In this document: positions 1 through 5,804 of the stretch, in pieces
Numbering within the stretch: position 1 is the stretch's first letter
Layout of the letters: every line of letters begins with the position of its first letter
Notes under the pieces: generated by a model
Told to the model about the DNA's origin: nothing
Seen by the model: only the letters and a program-made list of their open reading frames with translations
Databases searched by the model: none
Translations under genes and position numbers: made by a program
Assembly (NCBI GenBank): GCA_945933905.1
Contig: CAMEQX010000061.1
Span: 1-7,502 of the forward strand
DNA: 7,502 nt
Direction: 5' to 3'
DNA from: an uncultured Clostridia bacterium
GTDB lineage: Bacteria > Bacillota > Clostridia > Oscillospirales > Ruminococcaceae

Positions 1-1018
1 GCGTTTCAAGGTCGCTTTTGTTGATAACGGGAACAACATTCTTGCCCTTAATCAGCTCCACAAGCCGCCTGTCCTCGTCGGACAGCTCGCGCGAGCCGTC
101 AAAAACCGCAAGCACAATATCCGCGTTTTCAAGCCGCTTGAGCATAATCTCCACGCCGATTTTCTCGATTTCATCATCGGTTTCGCGAATTCCCGCGCAG
201 TCCGACAGCAGACAAACCGCGCCGTTTAAATTCACGGTTTCCTCGACAATATCACGCGTCGTGCCCGCAACAGAGCTGACGATGCTCCGCTCGCGCCCCG
301 AAAGCAAATTCATAATCGTTGATTTTCCAACATTTGGTTTCCCGACAATCGCGCAGGAAATTCCCTCGCGGATAAGCCGCCCCGCGTCGTATTCCGACAG
401 CAGCTCCCCGAAATCCGCGTCAATAGCCGAAAGCCGCTCGCAGAGCCATTCTTCCGTCACCACGGGCGTGTCGTCGTCGGGATAATCAATCCACGCGGAA
501 ATCTGCGCGGACACCTCCATAATCTTCTCGGAAATCCCCTCGCAGCGCCGATACAGCGCACCCTCGCGCTGCGCGTTTGAACAGGACAAAAGCTGCTGTC
601 CCTGAGCGGAAATGATATCGGCAACCGCTTCAGCCTGAGTGAGCGACATTTTGCCGTTTAAGAGCGCCCTTTTCGTGAATTCACCGGCAGCTGCGGGCTC
701 TGCGCCGACTTTAAGACAAGCCGTGAGCACGCGCTGAGTGACGTAAATTCCGCCGTGACAAAAAATCTCGCAAACGTCCTCGCCGGTATAGGAATGCGGC
801 GCGCGGTAAACGAGCAAAACACCGTCGTCAAGCCGCTCCGTGCCGTCAAAAATCTTGCCGTAAGCTGCCGTGTAGCCGCTCATTTCGCGAACGTTGACCG
901 CGGGATAAATCGGCTTGAACACGCTCTCGGCGACCGAAAACGCGCTCTCCCCCGAAATCCTCACCGCCGAAATTCCCCCGACAGCCGCGGGTGTTGCAAT
1001 CGCGCAGACCGTTGACAA
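1..1018 (-). CDS. mnmE: tRNA modification GTPase MnmE, 3' end beyond window
   Basis: MnmE, with MnmG, installs the 5-(carboxy)aminomethyl group on the wobble uridine of certain tRNAs, using methylene-tetrahydrofolate and GTP hydrolysis in the cytoplasm. The first 339 residues are present; the family is about 450-460 aa, so the C-terminal helical part with its Cys motif lies beyond the left edge. The N-terminus STVCAIATPAAVGGIS is the family signature of the folate-binding domain. The G domain shows the P-loop GKPNVGKST (226-234), TTRD (253-256), DCAG (273-276, where DTAG is usual) and NKSD (333-336). Glu285 lines up with the catalytic Glu282 of E. coli MnmE. The start is TTG at 1016-1018, because the family N-terminus begins there and AAGGTGA (1023-1029) precedes it; a nearby GTG is out of frame. 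The binding site overlaps the SecA stop codon, which suggests translational coupling. Confidence 0.97.
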   Translation of the reverse strand, partial: MSTVCAIATPAAVGGISAVRISGESAFSVAESVFKPIYPAVNVREMSGYTAAYGKIFDGTERLDDGVLLVYRAPHSYTGEDVCEIFCHGGIYVTQRVLTACLKVGAEPAAAGEFTKRALLNGKMSLTQAEAVADIISAQGQQLLSCSNAQREGALYRRCEGISEKIMEVSAQISAWIDYPDDDTPVVTEEWLCERLSAIDADFGELLSEYDAGRLIREGISCAIVGKPNVGKSTIMNLLSGRERSIVSSVAGTTRDIVEETVNLNGAVCLLSDCAGIRETDDEIEKIGVEIMLKRLENADIVLAVFDGSRELSDEDRRLVELIKGKNVVPVINKSDLET

Positions 1019-1022
1019 AAAA

Positions 1023-1029
1023 TCACCTT
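1023..1029 (-). promoter_or_regulatory. ribosome binding site of mnmE, overlapping the upstream stop
   Basis: Minus-strand AAGGTGA lies 4 nt before the TTG start at 1018 and shares bases with the SecA stop codon (1028-1030). It fixes the TTG as the MnmE start and suggests that ribosomes ending SecA translation re-initiate on mnmE. Confidence 0.75.
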
Positions 1030-3286
1030 ATTTCTTCCCGAACAATTTCTTGAAAAAGCCCTGTTTTTCGCTCTTTTCCTCGGGCTTCGGGGAATTTTCC
1101 TCGGCAAAATCCTCCTCGGAGAAAACGTTGAGCAAAATCGGTTTCGCCTTGAATTCCTCGGCTAAATCGTTGAGGAGGTAAGTGTAAATCCCCGTGGGCT
1201 TTTCAATAACATAATCCTCGATTTTATCGCATTTCAAAAGCATTTCAAGCCGCTCGCACATTCTCTCGGGAAGCGACTCGGCGGCACTTTCATAGTACTC
1301 CTCGCAGGCGATGTTGTACTCGTCCGCGGGATTTCGTCCGGCAATCTGCGTGAGGTGAATTCCCCCGCGGAGATACGCCGTGTAATCGAGATAATCGCTG
1401 TGAAACTCGTTCAAAAGCGCCGCAAGAACCCTGTTTTCGAGCTTTTGTACAGCGTTCTCTCCGAACTTCCCGCAAGCCTTTTCGTACAGCTCGGGCGCGT
1501 TTTTCTGCCACAAATCGCTGTTGTATTCGCCGTCAAGCAGCGCGTTTCTCTTGGAAAACGTCATCTCGCGGTGCTTTTCACCGATAAGCGTATATTTCAT
1601 CAAATTCACGCGCTCGTCAAAACCGTCGCCCTCGGAAATCCTCTGAACGCGCTCTGCTTCACGCAAAACCGCCTTGTCGGTTATCTCGCCCTCAACTTTT
1701 GCTGACGGGAAATGCCGCCCGCAAAGCCGCCTGAGGTCGTTCTTTATCATAATTTCATCATCAAGCGCCGCGAAAAATCTGCTCTCGCCGACATCACCCT
1801 GACGTCCCGCGCGCCCTCTGAGCTGCTGAGCAATCCGAGAACTTTCGCGCATTGACGTGATTATCACAAGCAGACCGCCTACCGACTCCACAAACTCCTT
1901 GTCCGAGCAGTCCTCGCCGCCGAGCTTTATATCAACGCCGCGCCCCGCCATATTTGTCGAAATCGTAACCGCGCCGCGCTCGCCTGCCTTTGCGATAATC
2001 CCCGCTTCCTCGAAGTTGTTTTTGGCGTTCAGCACCTTGCACTCCACGCCCTTTTCCCGCAAATCCGCCGCAAGACTTTCGCTCTCCTCAATGCTCTCCG
2101 TGCCCACAAGCACGGGGCGCTTCTGCTCAAAAGCCCCGCAGACCGCCGCGATTATCGCCTTGCGCTTTTCGGTTTTGTCAAAGTACATTTCAAGCGGGCG
2201 GTCAACTCTCGCACACGGCAGTCTTGTCGGGATAACCTCGGTCAGAATGCCGTAAATCTTCTCAAATTCCTCGCGTGAGGACTCCGCCGTGCCCGTCATT
2301 CCCGAGATTTTCGGGTAAAGCCGCGCGAAATATTGCAAAGCGATATTGCCCATAATTCTGCCGCGAGAGGTGATTTTGAGATTATGCTTTGCTTCACAAG
2401 CGGGCTGAAGCTCACCCGGAAACACGCGTCCCGCCGCCGCTCTTCCCGTGAACTCGTCAATAAGCACGATTTTCCCGTCACGGACAATGTAGTCCTTGTC
2501 CTCTTTCAAGATATCGCGCGCCTTTATGCAAGCGGTGATTTTCGCGAGCAGCCCCGCGTTTTCCTCGCCGTAAATGTTCTCGACAGAAAACAGCTTTTCC
2601 GCTTTATCCGCGCCGTTGTCCGTGAGATAAATGTTACGCGAGTCCTCGTCAAATTCATAGTCACCGTCGGCAAATTCACCGATTTTCGCATAAACCTTCG
2701 CCGTGCTTTCGTCCTCGTGAACGGCAACATCTCCCGCGATTACAAGCGGAATTCTCGCTTCATCGATGAGGATACTGTCCGCCTCGTCAAAAATCGCGAA
2801 ATCGGGCTTAGGAAAGCACATTTTCTCGGTTTCAAAGCAAACAAAATCCTTGAGATAGTCAAATCCCGCTTCCTTCGCGGTGATGTAAAGAACCTGCTTT
2901 TGATAGAGCGATTTTCGTTCATCACGCGGAGTTTCCTCGGTTATACAGCCGACCGAAACGCCCATCTCCTCATAAATCGGCTTCATCCACTCGCAGTCGC
3001 GGTGCGCGAGGTAGTCGTTGAAGGTGAGGACGTGAGTTTGTCCGCCGTTTATAGCGTGAGCGCAAGCCGCAAAAACCGCGCAGAGCGTCTTGCCCTCGCC
3101 TGTCTGCATCTGAACCATTTTCCCGTCATTCAGCGCAAGCGCCGCCGCAAGCTGCTCGTCAAAGGGCGTTATCCCAAGCGTTTTCTCAACCGCTTTATAG
3201 CACCGCGCGAAGATTTCCTCGAGAGAATTGCCCGAGAATTCGCCCGCCGCCACAAGCTGCTTGATTTTTTCCACTGTTTTATTCAA
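1028..3286 (-). CDS. secA: SecA-family preprotein translocase ATPase, SecA2-like, 752 aa
   Basis: SecA motor ATPase, expected to push unfolded preproteins through the SecYEG channel at the inner face of the membrane. Motifs in order (Met1 = TTG at 3286): Walker A MQTGEGKT (60-67), Walker B DEAD (167-170; many SecAs have DEVD) followed by SILIDEARIPL, the preprotein-crosslinking region with LIDEFTGR, GMTGTA (329-334), TNMAGRGVDIKLGG (444-457) and QLRGRAGRQGD (488-498), then the helical scaffold/wing region. All core helicase motifs look intact. It is shorter than housekeeping SecA (about 830-900 aa): the N-terminus is reduced and the tail is a basic GFFKKLFGKK with no CxC...CH zinc site. The open frame continues upstream to 3430 inside the NUDIX gene, but GGAGGA (3294-3299) sits 7 nt before the TTG. 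Its place beside mnmE and its short form suggest an accessory SecA2-like ATPase. No SecY2 or dedicated cargo is visible, so the paralogue status is inference. Confidence 0.93.
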   Translation of the reverse strand: MNKTVEKIKQLVAAGEFSGNSLEEIFARCYKAVEKTLGITPFDEQLAAALALNDGKMVQMQTGEGKTLCAVFAACAHAINGGQTHVLTFNDYLAHRDCEWMKPIYEEMGVSVGCITEETPRDERKSLYQKQVLYITAKEAGFDYLKDFVCFETEKMCFPKPDFAIFDEADSILIDEARIPLVIAGDVAVHEDESTAKVYAKIGEFADGDYEFDEDSRNIYLTDNGADKAEKLFSVENIYGEENAGLLAKITACIKARDILKEDKDYIVRDGKIVLIDEFTGRAAAGRVFPGELQPACEAKHNLKITSRGRIMGNIALQYFARLYPKISGMTGTAESSREEFEKIYGILTEVIPTRLPCARVDRPLEMYFDKTEKRKAIIAAVCGAFEQKRPVLVGTESIEESESLAADLREKGVECKVLNAKNNFEEAGIIAKAGERGAVTISTNMAGRGVDIKLGGEDCSDKEFVESVGGLLVIITSMRESSRIAQQLRGRAGRQGDVGESRFFAALDDEIMIKNDLRRLCGRHFPSAKVEGEITDKAVLREAERVQRISEGDGFDERVNLMKYTLIGEKHREMTFSKRNALLDGEYNSDLWQKNAPELYEKACGKFGENAVQKLENRVLAALLNEFHSDYLDYTAYLRGGIHLTQIAGRNPADEYNIACEEYYESAAESLPERMCERLEMLLKCDKIEDYVIEKPTGIYTYLLNDLAEEFKAKPILLNVFSEEDFAEENSPKPEEKSEKQGFFKKLFGKK

Positions 3287-3293
3287 CCGAAAT

Positions 3294-3299
3294 TCCTCC
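3294..3299 (-). promoter_or_regulatory. ribosome binding site deciding the SecA TTG start
   Basis: Minus-strand GGAGGA lies 7 nt upstream of TTG (3284-3286), in the 20-bp gap after the NUDIX stop (3307-3309). It argues for the TTG and against the longer frame that would overlap the NUDIX coding region and add about 48 non-SecA-like residues. Confidence 0.8.
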
Positions 3300-3306
3300 G
3301 TAAAAA

Positions 3307-3822
3307 TCACGCGCGCGCTTTTTGTGTGAGCGAGAGAAGCTCGTCTTTGCGGGTGTTGAGCCAGCGCATAACCGTGCGGGTTGTCTGACCGTTGCGAACC
3401 ATCTCGCAGAGCCGCTCGAACGAAACCCACTTAGCCGCGCAAACCTCAGCCGACTGCAATTTCAGCGCCGAGAGCGGCACATCTCGAACCACGATGTAAA
3501 AATCGCGCAGCATACTTTCGGTAATCATCGTCCATTCGTGCTGAAGCTCCTCGGGACGCGCTTTTATGCCTGTTTCCTCGAAAAGCTCCCTGCAAGCAGC
3601 CTCGCGCGAGGTTTCGCCGACAACCGCGCAGCCGCCCGAGCATTCCCACTTACCGCCGCTTGTCTTTTCGGGAACACGCTGGGTGAGCAGGATTTCTCCG
3701 TTCTTGTTCACCGTCATAACCTGAACCACAATATGATACTCCCCGAAAGGAATGGGAGCGCCGCGCTGAACCTTCCTCCCGAGCGGCTCCCGATTGATTG
3801 AATACAAATCAAAATACTCCAT
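3307..3822 (-). CDS. NUDIX hydrolase, YfcD/IPP-isomerase-like subgroup, 171 aa
   Basis: Cytoplasmic NUDIX-superfamily protein; members hydrolyse nucleoside diphosphates linked to another moiety, and the substrate here is unknown. A perfect NUDIX box (Gx5Ex7REUxEExGU) spans residues 64-86: Gly64, Glu70, then RELFEETGI at 78-86. The N-terminal MEYFDLYSINREPLG and the segment ILLTQRVPEKTSGGKWECSG match the layout of the YfcD-like group, often loosely annotated as isopentenyl-diphosphate isomerase-like. No feature of true type I isomerase was seen outside the box. The ATG at 3820-3822 follows minus-strand GGAG at 8 nt spacing and a strong promoter. It is the first gene of the operon with the SecA and mnmE genes, perhaps serving as a housecleaning hydrolase; a functional link to SecA is not shown by the sequence. 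Confidence 0.95.
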   Translation of the reverse strand: MEYFDLYSINREPLGRKVQRGAPIPFGEYHIVVQVMTVNKNGEILLTQRVPEKTSGGKWECSGGCAVVGETSREAACRELFEETGIKARPEELQHEWTMITESMLRDFYIVVRDVPLSALKLQSAEVCAAKWVSFERLCEMVRNGQTTRTVMRWLNTRKDELLSLTQKARA

Positions 3823-3838
3823 AAATATAACTCCGTTT

Positions 3839-3854
3839 TATTCATTATTGAATA
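3839..3854. promoter_or_regulatory. inverted repeat in the NUDIX-operon leader
   Basis: TATTCATTATTGAATA is a perfect 6-4-6 inverted repeat. It lies between the leftward -10 box and the NUDIX ribosome binding site, within the predicted 5' leader. It could be an operator or a weak RNA hairpin. The DNA here is AT-rich, so a chance palindrome is possible. Confidence 0.35.
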
Positions 3855-3872
3855 TAATACACATTACATTTT

Positions 3873-3901
3873 ATTATAGCACATTTCTGCGAAAATTTCA
3901 A
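3873..3901 (-). promoter_or_regulatory. sigma-A-type promoter of the NUDIX-SecA-mnmE operon
   Basis: On the minus strand, -35 TTGAAA (3896-3901) and -10 TATAAT (3873-3878) are separated by exactly 17 bp, with a TGC extended -10 element directly upstream of TATAAT. Transcription should start near 3866, giving a leader of about 44 nt before the NUDIX ATG. Confidence 0.85.
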
Positions 3902-3903
3902 GG

Positions 3904-3932
3904 TTGACAGAGTATTTTTTCCGTGATATAAT
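3904..3932 (+). promoter_or_regulatory. consensus sigma-A promoter of the HAD phosphatase gene
   Basis: -35 TTGACA (3904-3909) and -10 TATAAT (3927-3932) are both perfect, the spacer is 17 bp, and TGA directly before the -10 supplies an extended -10. The start should be near 3939, leaving a leader of about 54 nt. The -35 box lies only 2 bp from the -35 box of the divergent leftward promoter. Confidence 0.9.
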
Positions 3933-3944
3933 AGAGCAGAGCAA

Positions 3945-3963
3945 AAATTATTGCGAATAATTT
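3945..3963. promoter_or_regulatory. 19-bp perfect palindrome just downstream of the rightward start site
   Basis: AAATTATTGCGAATAATTT is an 8-3-8 perfect inverted repeat, beginning roughly 6 nt after the predicted transcription start. Its position suits a repressor operator (roadblock or start-site occlusion). It resembles no operator I can name with confidence. As RNA it would be a weak, AT-only stem. Confidence 0.5.
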
Positions 3964-3977
3964 ACAGATTTTGTAAA
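3961..3977. promoter_or_regulatory. second inverted repeat, next to the HAD ribosome binding site
   Basis: TTTACA and TGTAAA form a perfect 6-bp stem around the 5-nt loop GATTT. It ends 1 nt before the GGAGATGG ribosome binding site (3979-3986). It shares bases 3961-3963 with the preceding palindrome, so the two RNA stems could not both form fully. The stem is weak. Confidence 0.4.
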
Positions 3978-3992
3978 TGGAGATGGTAAAAA

Positions 3993-4643
3993 ATGTACAA
4001 TCCGGTGATTTTTGACCTTGACGGAACTTTGCTGAATACGCTCGGAGACCTTGCCGCTGCGTGCAACTACGCGCTTTCGCAGATGGGTTTTCCGACGCAC
4101 GAGGTTGATAAATACCGCTATTTTGTGGGAAACGGCGTGCCGAAGCTAATCGAGAGAATTCTCCCCGAAAATCACACCGAGGCTGATTTCAACACGGCAT
4201 ATCGGCTTTTCGGAGAGTTCTATGAACAGCACAAAACCGACAGCACAAAGCCGTATGACAGGATAACCGAGCTGCTCGAAACGTTGACGGCGCGCGGGAT
4301 AACCTGCCTTTGCAACACGAACAAGTCGCACACGTTTTCCTGCGAGCTTATCGAGAAATTTTTCGGCGACAAGATAACCGAGGTTGTCGGCGGCGAGCAC
4401 GGTTTCCCGAAAAAGCCCGCACCCGACGCGGCGCATTATCTCGCCGAAAAGTACAAAAAAGACGGTTTTTCACCCCTTTACATCGGCGACAGCTCGGTTG
4501 ATATGCAGACCGCCGCAAACGCGGGTTTTGACGCGTGCGGAGTTTTGTGGGGCTTCCGCGACCGCGCCGAGCTCGAGAGCTTTCAGCCGGCTTTTCTCGC
4601 CGAAAACGCCGAAGATTTGCGGAAAATTATTCTCGGTGAGTGA
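3993..4643 (+). CDS. HAD-superfamily hydrolase, phosphoglycolate phosphatase-like, 216 aa
   Basis: Cytoplasmic phosphatase of HAD subfamily I, Gph/PgmB type. Motif I is DLDGTLLNT, with nucleophile Asp8 and acid/base Asp10. An alpha-helical cap follows (about residues 15-85). Motif II is the TNK at 109-111, motif III Lys141 in KKPAPD, and motif IV IGDSSVD with Asp166 and Asp170, followed by TAANAGF as in phosphoglycolate phosphatases. Length matches the family (about 210-225 aa). The ATG is preceded by GGAGATGG (3979-3986) and an extremely strong promoter. Probable activity is hydrolysis of a small phosphomonoester such as 2-phosphoglycolate; the sequence alone cannot settle the substrate. Its 3' portion (from 4401) is duplicated downstream as a pseudogene fragment. 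A VOC-family gene once followed it and is now broken. Confidence 0.93.
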   Translation: MYNPVIFDLDGTLLNTLGDLAAACNYALSQMGFPTHEVDKYRYFVGNGVPKLIERILPENHTEADFNTAYRLFGEFYEQHKTDSTKPYDRITELLETLTARGITCLCNTNKSHTFSCELIEKFFGDKITEVVGGEHGFPKKPAPDAAHYLAEKYKKDGFSPLYIGDSSVDMQTAANAGFDACGVLWGFRDRAELESFQPAFLAENAEDLRKIILGE

Positions 4644-4892
4644 TATGAATTTTCGGCAAATCGGAAAAACGCGGCAGATTTTCTTGGGGGAATTGTCGGG
4701 GAAGAATTTAAGGTGAAAAATCGGTTTCCCGAAAAAGCCCGCACCGGACGCGGCGCGTTATCTTTCCGAAAACCCCAAAGATTTGAGGAAAATTATTCTC
4801 GGTGAGTGACTAAAATTTTCGGCAAATCGGAATAAAAGCGGCAGTTTTTCTTGGGGGAATTGTCGGGGAAATTTAAGGTGAACAAAATTCGC
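4401..4892 (+). repeat. 322-bp tandem duplication of HAD 3' end plus spacer; second copy carries a 156-bp deletion
   Basis: Copy A runs from 4401 (GGTTTCCCGAAAAAGCCC inside the HAD gene) to 4722. Copy B starts with the same sequence at 4723 and runs to about 4892. The offset is 322 at the left end and 166 after the HAD fragment. The difference of 156 equals the distance between two TCTCGCCGAAAA repeats in copy A (4439-4450 and 4595-4606). Copy B is therefore the same segment with that interval removed and some point changes. Beyond the stop codons the spacers still align (for example TTTTCGGCAAATCGGAA and TTCTTGGGGGAATTGTCGGGG), offset by 166-170 through small indels. The junction has GGTTT microhomology with the start of the broken VOC gene (4893). 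Confidence 0.9.
4723..4809 (+). pseudogene. truncated duplicate of the HAD phosphatase C-terminus
   Basis: In frame, the sequence reads GFPKKPAPDAARYLSEN followed by PKDLRKIILGE and TGA. This corresponds to residues 138-152 of the upstream HAD protein joined to its last residues. The 52 codons between, including the motif IV aspartates, are missing. There is no start codon or catalytic domain, so it cannot make a phosphatase. It is a by-product of the local tandem duplication. Confidence 0.9.
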
Positions 4893-5196
4893 GGTTTTTA
4901 CCACGGATTTGGAGCGGGAGTGCGCGTTTTTTGAGAAGTATTTCGGAGCAAGGCGCGGCGCGCGGCTTGAAATTATGACGAGAGCAGAGTGCGTGAAAGA
5001 GCCGCGAGAGCGCTTTGCAACAGGCTTCGCGCATATTGCGATAAGCGTTGGGAGCAAGGAAAAGGTCCTTGAGCTCACCGCGCTGCTTGAGCGTGACGGC
5101 TTTGAAATCGCGAGCGCCCCCCGAACCACCGGCGACGGCTATTTCGAGAGCGTTGTCCTTGATTTTGATGGAAATTCGATTGAAATTACAGTTTAG
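4878..5196 (+). pseudogene. broken VOC/glyoxalase-family gene
   Basis: The second beta-alpha-beta module of a vicinal-oxygen-chelate protein is well kept: GFAHIAISVGSKEKV, then APRTTGDGYFES, LDFDGNSIEITV and TAG at 5194-5196. The first module is damaged. DLERECAFFEKYFGA is followed at once by RRGARLEIM, so roughly 20 or more residues usual in this family, normally ending in a DDGARLEIM-like strand, are absent. Upstream, AAGGTGA and a VNKIRGFYH-like start lie in another frame (GTG at 4878), and the strand leading into DLER is missing. A TTG at 4909 leaves an open frame of 95 aa, so a short product cannot be excluded, but the N-terminal metal ligand is lost. Family members bind a divalent metal and act on small substrates such as glyoxalase or fosfomycin-type compounds; the original substrate is unknown. 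The gene probably formed an operon with the HAD gene. Confidence 0.8.
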
Positions 5197-5261
5197 CTCA
5201 GTTTTCGCGTGCAAAACGCTTGGTTCACCGAGCAAAAAAGCGGGTTTCGCGGCGCTTTTTC

Positions 5262-5335
5262 CTCCGAACCTCAGACGGCTATCTCGGGGCGTTTTCCTTG
5301 ATTATGAAGAAAATTCGATTGAAATAACAACTTAG
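5262..5335 (+). pseudogene. second, decayed copy of the VOC gene 3' end
   Basis: This stretch aligns with the last 75-80 bp of the preceding VOC remnant: GAACC, ACGGCTAT, CCTTGATT and AATTCGATTGAAAT recur in order, ending in TAG (5333-5335). Against copy 1 it has a 3-bp and a 1-bp deletion, so the frame is broken, though the end still reads LDYEENSIEITT versus LDFDGNSIEITV. The copies are offset by 143 bp at the left and 139 bp at the right. No start signal or ribosome binding site belongs to it. Confidence 0.8.
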
Positions 5336-5377
5336 CGAGAGTATCGCGAAAAATTCCCAATCAAAACGCGAATTCAC

Positions 5378-5412
5378 AAAAAACGCGGACGTTTTCGCCC
5401 GCGCATTTTTTT
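5378..5412. terminator. bidirectional intrinsic terminator between the VOC remnants and spoVAE
   Basis: Minus strand: stem CGCGGGCG, loop AAAA, stem CGTCCGCG (5384-5403; 8 bp with one G-U pair), then six Ts (A-run 5378-5383). Plus strand: the same stem with a TTTT loop, then CA and seven Ts (5406-5412). It starts directly after the spoVAE stop codon (5411-5413) and also faces the rightward HAD unit, so it can end both converging transcripts. Confidence 0.88.
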
Positions 5413-5794
5413 ATGAAGAAGCTTCGTTGATTTTCGAGCCGCTCTTGAACACTAAAGCCGCCAAAAGTCCGAAGAAAATTGCCGCCGATACCCCGACCGC
5501 CGCGGACGTAAATCCTCCCATAAACGCGCCGAGAAGTCCGTTTTCGTCAACCGCGCGGCGCCCGCCCTTTGCGAGAAGATTGCCGAAGCCCGTGAGGGGA
5601 ACGGTCGCGCCGCCGCCCGCAAGGTCAACAATCGGCTCGTACCAGCCAAGCGCGCCCAAAATCACCCCCGCCACAACGTATGACGTGAGTATCCGTGCGG
5701 GCGTGAGCTTTGTGAGGTCAATCAGCACCTGCCCGATTGCGCAAAGCACCCCGCCGATAATAAACGCCCAAAAATAATCCATAAAAGTTCCCAT
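5411..5794 (-). CDS. spoVAE: stage V sporulation protein AE (SpoVAE)
   Basis: Small membrane protein of the SpoVA complex, which imports dipicolinic acid (Ca-DPA) into the forespore and releases it in germination; expected in the spore inner membrane. The 127-aa product carries the family blocks MDYFWAFIIGGVLCAIGQ, LIDLTKLTPARIL, GVILGALGWYEP, GATVPLTGFG, LAKG and AVDENGLLGAF. Hydrophobic segments lie at about 8-25, 35-52 and 87-116, with a short polar tail. Length is slightly above the usual 116-120 aa. Start: ATG at 5792-5794, 5 nt after GGAGG (5800-5804). An internal ATG (5780-5782) matches the usual N-terminus but is 17 nt from that site. A TTG at 5854 would extend the protein into repeat-derived DNA and is unlikely. 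A strong terminator follows. spoVAD lies 787 bp upstream, an abnormal gap. No convincing sigma-G promoter was found in front of the gene. Confidence 0.96.
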   Translation of the reverse strand: MGTFMDYFWAFIIGGVLCAIGQVLIDLTKLTPARILTSYVVAGVILGALGWYEPIVDLAGGGATVPLTGFGNLLAKGGRRAVDENGLLGAFMGGFTSAAVGVSAAIFFGLLAALVFKSGSKINEASS

Positions 5795-5804
5795 TTTATC
5801 CTCC

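Noticed and set aside
2333..3388. Long open frame (351 codons) on the plus strand opposite the SecA gene
   Set aside because: It is antisense to a gene with every SecA motif intact, has no recognisable family or ribosome binding site, and its openness is explained by codon bias of the real gene. The shorter plus-strand frames opposite mnmE, the NUDIX gene and spoVAD are rejected for the same reason.
3287..3430. Longer SecA N-terminus beginning at 3430
   Set aside because: It would overlap the NUDIX coding region, the added residues do not resemble SecA, and a well-placed GGAGGA precedes the TTG at 3286.
5205..5245. Hairpin GCTTGG-TTCA-CCGAGC as a terminator of the VOC remnant
   Set aside because: The stem is only 6 bp with a wobble, and the plus strand is followed by an A-run, not a T-run. 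The strong hairpin at 5384-5403 serves instead.
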